The notes beneath the pieces are model-generated. The model saw only the letters and a list, made by a program, of their open reading frames with translations. It had not been told where the DNA came from and searched no databases. From the NCBI GenBank assembly GCA_008694505.1, contig VZDJ01001163.1:1-64000 (forward strand): 64,000 bases of DNA, given 5' to 3'. The stretch comes from Cyanoderma ruficeps. Taxonomy: Eukaryota > Chordata > Aves > Passeriformes > Timaliidae. Made by a program: the position numbers and the translations under genes. Positions 21,901-35,700 of this stretch are shown here, one piece after another. Numbering within the stretch: position 1 is the first letter of the stretch; each line of letters starts with the position of its first letter.

Positions 21901-24046
21901 TGAAAAGCAGCATCTCCTCTGAGCTGTCACCGTGGTTTTAGCTGGTGTAATCTAAGGTAAAAGGCAATGTACTCTGTGAGTCACTTGTGTACTTCGGCAA
22001 TTTTTTTACATCACTGCTTGCTGCTTTGTTTGGGTATTTCTTTAAGCCATCTAAATTAAAAATACAAGGAGTTCAAACACACTCCTGCATCTCTGTACTC
22101 TGGTACAATGATTTTTCCAGAAAACTTCCTATTTTCTAAACAGCAGTCATGAAGCTTTTGTTATACTTTTAATTAACTCCAGTTCCTAGGTCCATGTGTA
22201 ATTCCAGCTGATCTGTATTCTCTCTGTTCCTATAATATCCGGACAGCCACATCACACAGGAGAGCCAAATGCAACATGTTCATAAACTAAGCCAGACCAA
22301 AGAAATATTATCAACTGATGAAAGTCTTGAAGGAAATTAAATGTGAGGCAAGAGGGTTTAAAACGTATAGCTCAGGGAGAAAGAGATGAGAAAGTGAGAT
22401 ATAAGTCTGCAAAAATCAAAAGTGTGCCAACACTGAAGTGAGAAGCAGCAGAGGCACAGGGGGACAGAATGAAGCATGTGTACAGAGTGACTTGGAGGAA
22501 AATGTAAACTGAATGCTAAGGAACTGTTGGGGTTTATTTACATATAGATCCCTGCAAGTCCAAACACAATCTCCATATAAAAGCACATTCTAAAACTGAT
22601 TACAGCTTCTTTTCTTTTTTTTTTTTTTTGAGCATTCTGAAGTGAAATAGAGACCATGAAAGGAAACAATCGATCTTCCTGACCCACTTGATCGTTCGCC
22701 TCCTAATACCATTTATCCAGCTAATTTTTAAATTAGAAAAATCTAAAATTTACAGGGAAGCACCTAAAATTTAAGAGGAATTGCTGCAATTACTGAAACA
22801 AATAAGAACACTTAATGTAAAAACCTAGGCTTAAATTTATCCAGCTGTACAAAGAGAAGGAAAGGCATGGATAAAAATTAGGAAATTTTATCTCTGCCTT
22901 ATAGTTGTGCCTCGTATATGTGTGTCTAGTGAAATGATCATCATAATGCAAAGGGAGTTCAAGTGCCCACCTTGTTTTTTATCACCAGAAAGCCCAAAAT
23001 AGTTTTGAACAAGTTTGTTTTTAACCAGGTTGCATAAGGTTTTGACAAAGAGCACATGGCCCGTGACTGCTCAGAAGTAATCACGGTATCAGCATAACTG
23101 GCGACAGCATTTCAGCCGTGAGAGGAGCGAGAACACCCATGGGAATTGCTGAAAAAAATGGAATCATTAAAACAAGCCACTTTTCCCAGGAACAGCTGTT
23201 GTTATTTTAGAAAACAAAACTTGCTGAAGGGAACTGGAATCTTGCCAGATCTGGAACTTAAAAAGAAAGGGAAAAAGAAGATAATAAAAGAAAAAAATTA
23301 GAGCATTTGAAGATTAAGCAAGTGTGCAAAACGAGAAAACCTCCTTTGCAGCATCCTGAGGCAAGTACCAAAAAATGGGCCAATATTAGCATATGTATTC
23401 AGCACTTCTGGAAGCAAGGACGTGTTTGGAAAGATTCATGTGTAATACCTGTCTTTTGTACTAGGGAAAACACAAGACTAAAAAAATGCAGAAAGGGTAA
23501 CAGAGGACACCATTAAGGCGAGAGGGAGCAGGCCAGCTGGACTGTTATGATTTAATTAAGGAGAGTTTGACTCAGTGGGATTCACACATGGGAGATTATT
23601 CCTATCAAATCTGACAGAATTTTTCACAGTGGTAACATATCACAGAGGGAAGCTGTGGACACAAAACCAATTTGACACTGTACTGCACACTGTTAAATTA
23701 GGAAGTTAATGATTAGGGTATATACAGCATGAAAAGCTTGCAAGAGGAAAGGGCTGACTTTGAAATCTAATACATGAACTAAAAAGATACAGTGTAGACC
23801 ACATTTTAATTCATTCAGCTTCATCAAATTACATGTATCAGCCTACTCCTAATATCTTCTGGTCAACTAACCATAGAGGCATAACACACCACTTCCAGCA
23901 AAACGTGAATTCCCATCTTCTACCTAAAAATGCATAAATCGTATATTATCTAAACGTGAGGAATTCTTTTTTGGATTCCAGTCTTGTCTTTTTGTCCCAG
24001 CAGCTCACTGTAAAGCACCTTTATTAAGAACCTGTTTTCCTGTAAT
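18906..24046. other. Intergenic stretch, no gene recognised
   Basis: AT-rich unique sequence with only short frames of no recognisable similarity. It contains a poly-T run at about 22,612-22,630. I see no repeat family or conserved coding motif in it. Confidence 0.5.
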
Positions 24047-24240
24047 TCACAGAGCCAAAGAATTACTGAGGTTCGAATGGACCCTCTGGAGATTGTCACC
24101 ACATCACACCCACTCCCTCCACCCCCCAAATCCTGGGTAAGTTGGAGCAGGTTGTTTGGGTTCTCAGCCAAGTGAGTTTTGAATATATCCAGGAATGGAA
24201 AAACGTGGTCAACTTCCATTAGAGCATGACGGGTTTTCCC
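24047..24240 (-). mobile_element. CR1 LINE fragment, minus orientation, old copy
   Basis: Read on the plus strand it begins with the reverse-complement CR1 3' end ('tcacagagcc...aatggaccctctggaga') and continues through 'gttttgaatatatccagga', like CR1 copies in this orientation. It is heavily diverged. Confidence 0.65.
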
Positions 24241-24589
24241 TTATGTTTAGACCTGATTTTAGTATATTTCCATTCCTCTCTATTGTCATGTTGGACAGCC
24301 TGTGTGTTTGCTTTACTCCCTCTTTACTACCCTCCCAGCTTTTTGGTTGATTTTTAATTCCCCCCTGATTCTTCTCTTCTCTAGGGTAAGCCCTACCAGC
24401 ACTCTGAGCATCTCCTTTTAAATCCAGCTGGTCTCCAGTAGAACTCTCCACCTCTAGTCACAATCCTTTAAGTCTGGCAGTTTACCTGGTTCTCAGTTCA
24501 CTTTGGTATCCACTTCTCTGGGCCATAATCCATCATTTGTCTGTTGGAGTGTCACAGGACCAAGCACAAAAGCCTTCCTCAGGTCAGGG

Positions 24590-25470
24590 TAAACAAAAAC
24601 CACTGCTCTTCCCCCATCCAGTGATTGTAGAAAGACATCAGGCTTATCAAACACAATTTCCCCTTCATAAAATCATGCTTTCTACTCACAATCACTTTCT
24701 TGTCCTTCACACGGTTCAAAATGGCTTACAGGGTTATTTGCTCTACATCCTCCCAGGGACTGAGGTGAATCTAGTGAGCTCTGGTTCTTTAGATCCTCCT
24801 TCTTACCACCTTGCTCTTTGTCACCACCTCCCTCATGTCATTCAGCAGTGGGCCCTCAGTTTATTCATCTCCCTCTTGCTGCCAGCACACATTGCTTTTC
24901 CCACCCTTCATTATATTCAACTCCAGTTGAGCTTTGGCTTCCTTATCCTACACTTGCATGCATATTGAACAGCTTCTCCATGTTCCTGTGGGGTCAGTTG
25001 TCCCTTCTTTCACCTTCTGTATACTTCTTTGTGATATTAGAGTTGAGCCAGAAGCTTTTTGATCATCCATGCAGGCTTTCTGCCACTCTCATCTGATTTT
25101 CTACACATTCTGGAACTTGAAGAAGGTAAAACTGAAATCTCCAGAACTCCTCTCCAGAACAATCTTCTACGTGGTTCTTATTCCAGCAGTTTCTGAACAG
25201 GCCAAAGCCCACTCTGCTGAAACGTGGGAGGCTCAGAGGTTTGCCCGGTTCCCTTCTCCCAAAATCCTTCCCTCCATTGTAGGATCCCTAAATTCAAGGC
25301 TGACCCACCCTTCACACTCCAGACCACTTTCTCTTGTCTCTAAGCATCAGGTCCAGCAAAGAACTCCCTCTCCTTGGTTCCTCAACCCCCTGCATCAGGG
25401 GGTTACCACTGGGGCACTCCAGAAACTTCCTGGCTTGCTTGTGTCCCGCTCTGCTGCTTTTTCAGCAAAT
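24590..25470 (-). mobile_element. Older CR1-like segment, internal region
   Basis: The sequence resembles internal avian CR1 in reverse orientation: 'aaaatcatgctttctactcac', 'cccagggactgaggtgaat', 'gccaaagcccactctgctga', 'catcaggtccagcaaagaac' and 'gcactccagaaacttcctgg'. It is diverged and broken into pieces. Open frames here (for example 24537-24968 plus) are therefore best explained as repeat-derived. The family call rests on remembered avian repeat wording and needs a repeat-library comparison. Confidence 0.55.
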
Positions 25471-25612
25471 ATCACAGAATGGTTTGGTTTGGAAGGGGCC
25501 ATGGGACACCTTCCACTAGACCAGGTTACTCAGGGACCCCTTCAATCTGGCCTTGAACACTCCTGGGGATGAGGAGTCCACAGCCTCTCCAGACCCAGAA
25601 AGTAATTTCAGA
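25471..25612 (-). mobile_element. CR1 LINE 3' end, minus orientation
   Basis: It begins on the plus strand with 'atcacagaatggtttggttt' and continues through 'accttccactagaccaggtt' and 'ggatgaggagtccacagcct', the reverse complement of a CR1 3' end. It abuts the older CR1-like segment, so it may be a nested insertion or the diverged 3' end of the same element. Confidence 0.75.
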
Positions 25613-26274
25613 GGAACTCCAAGCCATTACTTGTTGAAATAAATTGGAGAATGCTCCTAAGCTCCCTGCTAGGCTAAGAAGGAAAAGGTTGGTGATTTTG
25701 GCCCTGAAATTGTACTTTGCTCAGGCTGAAGTTATTTGTCCAAGTCCACAATGTTTCTGGATAAAAGTTTAGAGTTGAAGGCAGTCACTGTAGATAATAT
25801 CACAAAAATAACAAAGAATGGTAAAGTTAAAGAATGACTCATTTATTTTACCCAGTAATGTTTACAGCAATGTAATCTGTTACAAAGATCACTCTAAAAT
25901 AGCCTAATATTTGGAAGGAAATTAAATGCAGGCTTTGACAGTTATCTGTTCTGAAGATCAGAGCTGGGGCCACACATATTGATTCTCTGTAATAACATTC
26001 AGTTTGCAGACTCTCAGAACTCTCAGTTTGGCAGGAAGAAAGCAACACATTTATCACTGTCAGGCTGATATTGTGGTTATTTCATAGGAAAAAAAAGAAG
26101 ATAGTAAGCTTCTCACCAATAAAATGTAATAACATACCTAAGTTAAGTAATGTCTGGAAAGTTGGGTCCTGTGTTTTCATATACATTGTAATACATTTTA
26201 TAACCCACACTCTGGTGTGGCATTTAGTTCCACCCTTTGCAGGATACATGTGTGAAAGCTGCACCACGTCCCTG

Positions 26275-26700
26275 CATCATGGAATCCCCTGAGCAGGAAA
26301 GGATACATTGAAGGGGGATCATTGAAGTCCAGCTCCTGGCTCTGTGCCTGAGAGCACTGTCCAAACACTCCCGGAGCTCTCTCAGCCTTGGGGCTGTGCC
26401 CATTCCCCGGGGAGCCTGTTCAGTGCCTGAGCACTCTGTGGGGAAAGAATCTTCTCCTAATATCCAAACTAACCCTCCCCTGGCACGGCTCCAGCCATTC
26501 CCTTGGGTCCTGTCCCTTATCATGAAGAGCAGAGATGGGAGCTGCCCTCATGAGAAAGCAGCAGACCCTGGTGAGGCCTAACCTCATCTTCCTCTCCTCC
26601 AGCTGAACAAGCCAACTGTGCTGAGCTGCAGCTCCTGTGGCTTCCCCTTTAGGCCCTTCACCATCTTTGTACCCCACCTAACAGTTTTATAGGTCTCTAA
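26275..26700 (-). mobile_element. CR1 LINE fragment, minus orientation
   Basis: Reverse-complement CR1 body: 'tcatggaatcccctgagcag', 'gcctgttcagtgcctgagca', 'aaagaatcttctcctaatat', 'ccattcccttgggtcctgtc'. Frames in this segment are repeat-derived. Confidence 0.75.
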
Positions 26701-29700
26701 TATTAAACTTTAGATCTCTCCTCTACTGTGGCACCCAACACTGCCCCCAGGACTTAAGGTATAACCTGCACAAAGTGGAAGTGCAGCCCCTGAAGCCCTG
26801 TGTCAGTATCATTCCTCAGGGAAGAAGATGTACAAATTAACTTTTTGGGAGGAATTTGCAGATGGAGGGAGAAAGTCAGAGGAGGAATGCTTGCATGCCA
26901 CCATGTTGTGAGGCACTTCTATACCACAAATAGAAGGGGGATGCATTGCACATAGGCTGTGAGTATAAGGCCACTAGATGTTAAAATTATTTTTCTTATT
27001 AATTATTACTCTTATTTTCCTGCGGACTTAATCTCTAAGGAAAGCTTTCTGTTCTGGTGGTGCATCACCACTTATGAGCCCTGTGAAAACTACATAAAGC
27101 TGCTCCTCACAGTATCTCACTGTAATATTTGTTTTTCTCACAACTTCTTGGAGCATGGACTTCGGAATAGTTTTGTCAAGCCAGGCCAAGGCTCACCTTG
27201 GGACTCACCTCAGGCTTGTTGTTAGGAGCGCCGAAAGTCAGCACTGACTGCCCCATCCCAAAGCTGTACCACTCGTTCTCTACTCAGAACTGCACAGCTC
27301 CTTAAAACATGGATGTTTCTGTGTCCTCTCCATTACTGCTCTTCACAGCGTGAGCATTGTGACACACACCATGGAGCCAAAAGGCTGCAAAAACCTGCAT
27401 TTTGGACTCTGGCCACACCATCTCTCCTTGATAAACCTCTTTTTCTCCTCAAATCTCATTTACTTGATATCCCCTATATTGGTCTCCACCATAGCCAGTG
27501 CCCAGAATAATATCAGGGGAAACTTCCCAGTTGTCCAAAGCGTCTTGATGTCTCAGCCGGCCCCTTGTAACATTTACACAACCACTTCCTTATCTCCCTC
27601 TCCTTAAAGAACCTTGTGTGCCCCTGTGTGTGTGTCTGAAGAGCACCTCCCTTTTTTACAGCTACTCCTTTATGCACAGAGACCGAGTTTGTGCCGACTG
27701 GTGCCCCAGGATGCAGACAAGGACAACCTAAAGGTAGGCTTCAGTGAGTGGAAATTAACATTCAACCCTTTCAGCTCTTAAACACAACTTAACTCCATCG
27801 AAGCATCAGAAGGAAGGAGGATGCAGATTTCTTTAAGTAAGAACAAAACGCCCTTGAGCAACGAAGCAACGCAGAGCGAAGGAAGCAGGAGCAGAACAGA
27901 ATGATTCACACGTGACAGACACTGGGAACTGTGCAGCAAAAGGTGCTTGTTGTGCACAGGAGCATCCAATTACGTGGGCACCGGTGGGCTTGGCTGACCC
28001 CACTGTGCTGTCACCCCGGATTACACAGAGCTTAAGTGGCAGGAAATGTATAGGGAAATCCCAGACTGCTCTGACACAGAAAGATGGCACACAAAGGAGG
28101 GGCTGGCATCGTGAGGAGGGCTTACCCAGTAAGTTTTGGATTCTTTACACATACATGCAACTTTAAATACCTCTGCTGGTTGGGCTCTCGACAAAGTGAT
28201 AAATCAAATACAGCTTCTTCAAGGGTTAAACTCCTTAAAATCTCCATGGTTTAGCAAGACAGCTTTGAAAAACCCTGCGTGAGTTAAGCTTGCACTGTGC
28301 ATAATCCACCTCAATTCCCATGTTTGCTGTAGTGAGCAACATCTATTTTTGGAGAAGATAAACCAGTATTTATTACCTCTTTCTTCTCTTTCCCTTCATC
28401 TGGTGGTTTACCTGCCATGCACATTTTCAATCTCCTCTCAGAACCCCCTCCTGCCCTGTCATTGAGGTCACTGCCCTGTTTGCTCTGTTCTCCTTCCATC
28501 CAAAAAGGAGTTGTTTCCACAAACAACACTTAGTGTCTACGTCCCAAACACACTTCTGCTTTACCTCATGATGTTCAGCAATTCTGCAAGAATTTGTCTT
28601 TTGGTGACATGATCTGTCTGCTTTCCAAATTAATTTTCCTCTTCAAATTTGGTCCACTCATGACTAAAGAAAACTGTCTCATTTCACATTTACTTCTCAG
28701 CCTACAGTATATCTGTTAACAGTCTGATAATATTCCTCTGTTCCTCTTCTTTCAGAGAAGCTTTGTGAATCCTTGTGCCTGGCCTCATCTTCCTTTTCTC
28801 CTGTTCACTTTCTTTTCTTCTGTTGACCATGTAGGTCAACAGTCCTTTAATGACCTTTTCCTCCAACTCTGACTTTTTCCTCCTCTCCTCAAACTGAAAC
28901 TTAAATTTTATATGTACTTGAATTTGCAGATAGATTTCAAGAAGCAACGTGGTTATATCCCAGAAATGGCGTGGATTAAATCACCACAATGCTGATACAC
29001 ATTTGGCTCTGAAAAAAAACCCCAAAAGCCAAATCTACAACACTGTGTTTAAAGTATGGTTTCTGTCAATCTGGGATGACATTTCATGCACACTCCTACA
29101 GGGATCTGCCATGCATCCAACTCTACAAAATTACTTTACTAGCACCTTATATGCTACTGCCATGCACACAAAATCTTGGCTGACGCCAAACTAGGACATG
29201 GAAATGGGGAAGATCTCTGGAATTCAAAAGAACCTTGTCAATTTGGGAGGGAGAGATTGAAATAAGACAAAATTTCATAATGACACATTCAAAAAGGTAG
29301 AGTCAGGAAGGGCAGAGCAAATAGAGCAAAACGAGGAATTAAATGAGTGAGCAGTACTGCAGAAAATATCTGGGGTTATAGCGGTTCACAGGCCGTAAGA
29401 TGACACTTTCAAAAAACCAGAAAATCTCATTCTGGAGTATATTATCAGAAGTGCTGTGTGTAAGACAAGGGAGGTAATTATTCTGCTCTACTTGCTACTA
29501 GAGAGAGCTTGGTTCCTGCTGTGAGTACCACATTTAAAGAAGAAAGAACATAAAGAATATCCAACAGAGAGCAAGAAAGAGAAGGTTTTTTTTCCTAAAA
29601 TCACAGTCTTGAAGGTTTGTTCAGATGATAAATAAGGAGGCTGGGGAAAGGTGAGAAGAGTCTTCCAGTTTATCAAAGGTTATTGCAACAAAAACAGTGA

Positions 29701-32700
29701 TCAATTGTCTCTGTGTCCTCTGGAGGAGGGCAAGAGGTAATCTGCTTAATTTGCAGCAAAGAGGATTTACATTACACCCCAGAAACACTTGCCACCCTAA
29801 GGATAGTTAAGCTCTGGAAGAGACTAACTGGAGAGTTAGTAACATCCCTTAAGAACAGTTTTGACTGGTGTGTCAGGGATAGGATCTGCATGGATTTAAA
29901 GTTTCAAGTGAGGTAGAAAAACACTTGGTCATCCCTTGCATCTTCTCTGTCATTTTACACGGCATCCACCATACTCTGTATGTTATGCTACTGCACCAGG
30001 GTGTGCCTCTGACCTCACTCTGATCAGCATTTTCATTGCAGGGGTAGCAGGAATTCCTGCGAGAGGCTTGCTGAAGTGTTTGCTGAATTGTATCAGGACG
30101 TGTTCCAACCATCTCCAGTATAATTTGTTATTTACACACATGCTGACAAGGTTCATTAGCAGCACTATTTGATGACAACATTTCATTATGAACCAGAAGA
30201 GAACACAACAGTAAATTATTACTGGACAGATCCTGCTAGAGCAGCCCGTGACTGTCAGCAGGTTGCTACAGGATTTTTGACACTAGACTTCACTAACTTC
30301 CAAAATTCTTTTGTCAAGTAATACCCACAGAGCACAGCATTCCTGTATTTTGAAGTGTGATGTTTCCCCATTTGAAAATGTCAATATATTGCTTTTTATT
30401 TATAAAGATTACTTTTAATTTTTTTCCTTGGAAATCACCTTTCTCCCCACGTGACACTGAGTGAATTCCTCGTTCCTGAGCTGCTTTGACACACAACAAC
30501 CTTTTCAGATGGCAGAAACCCACTGGCCTGATATTTTCTTTTGGTGACCTGCATGTTGAATTCACCTCCTTCCTAGATAAGACAAGACACAATGTTAGTC
30601 TGTCAACACATAATGTGGTTAGTGGGTTTAATTACACTGAGCTTAGGAGCTTTAGATTTGCAGAAGAATAAGGTATTTTTAAGGACAGAAAGTTTGCTGG
30701 AATTGTACATTAAACAAACTTATAAAACCGTCCAGTGGGCCAAGGTAAGTGCTTTGAGTAAATTAAATTTAAATAAACAGATAAATAACATGCTTATACT
30801 GAAGTGTGATGATGACTTTGCATTTTTAAATTTTCATAATCTTTCACTCGTCTGTTTCTGGGACTTGTATTGTTTCATGCCAGTAAACAAATCAGAGTTG
30901 TGAGAATTTCAAAATATATCGCATGTTTTCTTTCTGAAGCATCAATAATTGCCTGAATTCCTTTCAAAACCCCATTCTCACTTTTGTGCATTATTTTAAC
31001 AGGCAAGCAGTGAGGCACACTGCAAGGTGAGAGACCTGTGCCTCCAATGATCCAGCAACCAAAACACAAAAGCTGGGAGACAATAGGCAAGAAATAACAT
31101 CCACCAATTATTATTACACTAAAATAGAGATGCAAGAAAATATTGTTAATGCATACTCAATCTACTCATCATAAAACAGGCCTATCAGGAATAAAAACCC
31201 AACAAAACCCAAATCCCAAGAATTACAAAGTGAAGCAACCTGAACCAAAGGTGCATAAAATATTTTAGAACAACAGGCTGGCCCAGACATAAGCCAGTTC
31301 AATTGCTGCAGCAGTTAATGACTGAGGAGCTCAGAATTTTATCTGTCTCCGTTGTTTTAAGCTTGTGAGAAGTGTATCCCATCAGGTGATTTCGAAGGTC
31401 TCAGATTTCCAGAGGGAGGAAAGGAAATAAAAATGCTTTTCCCCTACTACTGTAAAAAACCTGAAACAACAAGAGCAAAAAACAATCAAACAAAAACCCA
31501 ATCAAACAAAAATCAACAACAAAAACTACAGAGATCCCAACCGGCGACAAAAAAAAACACAAAACAAAACCAAAAAAACCCACAAAACAAAACAAAAATC
31601 CAATCAACCAACCAAAAAAACCCCCAAAACCCCACAAAAAACCACCAAACACCCCCTCCCAAACCAAGGAAACCTCTTTAAGAATTTTGTCCTTTCCTCT
31701 GGGCCTAGGTAGGAAAGGATTGCTTTTTAATGCTGGACTAACCAGGTAGCCAGCTGCCAGTTTCTTTATTACATCGAGGAACAACCACTTGGTTCCAATC
31801 CAAAGTTTTCCACTTTCACCTGGGATTTAAAACTATTAATTCAGTGAACACCAGCAGAATGTCAGGAATAAGAATGGGACAGGTTGGGATGTGTTCTCTT
31901 CGTTCCAGTGTATTTGCATGATAAGAGCAGAAGAACATGCCAGGATCTGCACAGGCCACAGTGGATCTGCCTCAGGAGTCCTGGGAAAGGCAGACTGGGA
32001 CACTCTGCTCCTGGAGATGGAATTGCTCAGGGAACCCAAAGCCTGGTGACAGAGAAGAAAAGAGAAGGGGGCAGAAAATGTTCCACATTATTTTTTTGTC
32101 TCTTACTACCTGTTCCTTCATGTCATGCTTACCATAATTTAGATTTAAAGCCAATGGAGGCACCTTGAACCATGATCCTAATTTGTCCAACAGGTTAGGG
32201 AGATGGTGTTGGAATGCAGGCAAAAGGGATACAACTTCTTTTTCCATTGAGTCAGCAACATGCAGCCGGTGCAAACCACTTGTGTTTGTTCCATGCCTCT
32301 AATCTGTCTGCAGTCTGTGGAAGAATACATCCCCAGAGTCTTTACCAGACCTTGAATTCGAGCAGCTGTCACTTTAAATTTGTTTCTTCCTCTGTCTGGG
32401 AGCTATTTTAGTGCCAATGCAAGCACACATGCCCTGAGCAAAGCTCCCCAGAGCAGCCACCATCACAGGTACACTCTGCACTTCTGCATTATCTTCTTTC
32501 AACAGGCTTGGAGTTGGCAGCAAACATTTTTTCTTTTAGTGTATTTTTTGTCTTTTGTGTATTTTTTGGCCAGCTGTAGTGGTCCTTTTCACCAATCATC
32601 TCCTGTGGCATAAGGCCTTGGGTGCAGCAGCTGAGAAGAGTTTAGGGTGGAGATGGGCTCACAGCAGATCCCCAAAAAATCCTGGGGAAGGAGTAGCACA

Positions 32701-35700
32701 AGGACCTGTTCTAGGGATCAGAACTATCACAGGTCTTCTCCACAGCAATCTGCCATGTCTGCATCTCCTGAGGTCCAGCCTGTTCAGTCAGCAATTGCTT
32801 TTCAGCCATGAGAAAAGGAAATCTCAGACTCAGGAGTCACACTGCTGCATTTCTGGCTTTTTCATTGTTCCCTGAATCCCTACGACCTGTTCTCCAGCGC
32901 TGCCTCTTTCTGTGCCTGTTTGTCCTGCATTATGAGATAGCCATCCCTAGAAGAACCTGGATTTCATTCCAGTAGTCATCCTCTCCCTTTGCTCCATATA
33001 AATTGTGTTGTCATCATCCCTCGCTCCCCAGAATATTTCTAGTTGTAGAATTAGGAAGCCAAAGAAACAAGAGAAGCTTTAAATTCTAAAAATCAACTCC
33101 ACTTGATTTGCCTGATGTTAACAATAGCTTGTTAATATTTTCATCAACCTAGAAACCTGCATTCCTCCCACACTCCAACAATAATCTGATGGTCAAACGG
33201 GGGAGCAGAGCAGGGAGTGGCAAGGCTTAGGGAGAAGGGACACTGGGAACAATTTAACCAGGGGAAAAAAAATACCACAACTCATTTAACTCACTCACTC
33301 ACGACTTATTAATGACTAATCAATATCTACTTGACTCCAAAAACTGAACTGCTTGAAGAAGATTAGAAATAACAAGGAGTAATTTTGCTGGGCTTTCTTC
33401 CTCCGTCTAAATCAATATTTTAGTAGCTTTGCCCTGTGAAGAGACAGAAGAGGAACCTCTGGCTAGACAAGCTTCCAGGAGCAGACATCCCTAATAGCCA
33501 AAGGGCGAGATTCCCCTGTCAAAATGGAGATGTTGGTGGCGCAGACTGTCACCTTGGAGCTCATTGTCTGGGCTGTCTTGACGAAGAGACAGAAATAGGC
33601 CTTTCAAGGGTCACCTCATCTCCCTCAGAGATAGGACAAATGACTAGAATTTCAGAAGCATTTATTTCCCTCCAACGGATATGAGAGGAGACTTAAACAT
33701 TAGATCAGAGGCAGATATCTGTGATGCAGACGCCTCAGATTAGGTGAGATGAGTCTCACTAGACTTTGTAAATCTTGCCCACACACTTCCCATTTCTCCT
33801 CTGTAACATGAAATACATAAACACTGGGTATAATATTAAATTATATTAATATTAGGGGGTTTATTCCTTCTCTAATGTGAATAAAATTCCTTAGTAGATC
33901 CCTTACCATGTTGTAACTAACTACAACTCTACTAATTAGAGTAAAGGAGACTGCTGCCATAGGAACATTTTGAGGGCAGATAAACAAAGGCATCTTTAAA
34001 CTCTGAAAATCAAGTCCACTTTACTCGTTAGATATTAACATGCACACAATGAATGTTTGTTGGTTACTTACTATTAATAACCATCACCACATAGTCACAT
34101 AGGTTATTTTAACAACCTTATTCTAATTTGGCTGTAAGTGGTCATTGCCATGGAGAGGGTGTCAAATAGGCAGGGCCAAGAGGTTCAGTTCTTGATGATG
34201 TCAGTCCCTGAGGTGAAGGTGATCAGTTTTGAGAAATAATTCCCCCTTTCTTTACAACCCACAAATTCAATGTTTTCTCCTTTTATAAGTGTTTAATTTT
34301 CTAGACAGTTTTAAGCCATTCACTTGTTCACTGCAGCGTGTTGGGGGTGTTACTTCCCCAGGCTACTAAATGTGTCTTGGCCTGTGACTTGTTTCTTGGT
34401 TGGTGCTAGTATTTATGTGGGGGTTTATTTTCTTTTTTTAATCTCTTGATAAACTGCTGCACTTGCTGCCCCCACCACCACCTCACAGCAACAGCAGCCC
34501 TTTCCCAGTTTTCAGGGTGTGTTTAGTCACCAGTGTCTGATCAGCACTGATCAGTTTATTGCTGGGGGCTCTGCTTCAAATGTTTCACGGCCTTCACTGC
34601 TGTCCTGTGTTTAAATTGTGTATTCAGCTGAAGACCCCAGCTGAAGCTGACACAAGGTTCTTGTAGGAAGGATTGCAGTCTGGCACAGTTCATATAAAGT
34701 CTGTGACCTGTTCCTGGTGGTGCTGTTATTTCTTTCACTGGGACACCAGGTACAAAAATGCTCATCCACTGTTTGGTAGTCGTGCAATATGAATGTCCTC
34801 GTGTATGAATTCAAAACAAAATGGTAGTAATTATATCATCCTATAGAGTTCCTACTCCCAGGGGTGCAACAGGTTTCCAATTTGGCTAGAGAATATTTTG
34901 AAAGCCTCATCTTCTCTAGAAAGAGCTATCAGTCTCAAGTGCCTTGTCCAAAAATACAAGTACTCATTATACTAATGAAGAAACTGTAGCCTTATTCACA
35001 ATTTAAAGAACTTCATTCTTCACGCTGTTCTATTTGAATTCGTGGCTCTTACTCTACTTGTTTTTCAGTGAGACTTCTATGTTTACTTTAAAAAGGAGCA
35101 TAAAAAGTTCAGCGGAGATTATGCGAGACTGTTACAGAAAAGAATAAAGAGCCTCATCTGGAAAGTCTGCTAAGACTTCAGCAGCATAATTTCATACTTG
35201 TGATTTGTAGTAAAATTGTTTATGACAGTTTGCAACACTGGGGACTAAGAAAACATGGATAGCATTTCACATATTTGAAAACAAGGGATTTTCTTTTAGA
35301 CTGAGTCTTCAAAAACAGCTAAAATTTTCTTACCTGGTACTGTTCAGGAAAAAAGAGCTCAAAAGCCAGCATTTATAGCAACATCCAGTTATGTGAGGTC
35401 CCATCCTAGAAATACTTTCCTAAAAATTTTCACAGGGAAAGAAAACAGATCTCTTGAAGGAAATAAATTTTACATAATAAGGATGGTAACTAACACCAAA
35501 TCCTACTTGATTTTTTCTGCACCAGAGAGCAGGTGCTTTATTGATAACAATTCTCTGAGTCAATACTGGGAAAAAGTGAATTGGAATAAAATGGTATTAA
35601 GAACAGAAAAGGCCAGCTCTCCTAACAAGTGAGAGAGCATCTCCTCCAATGCTACAAGGAAACTCTGAATACTTTTCCAGTCGTAAGGATATGGTTCCAT

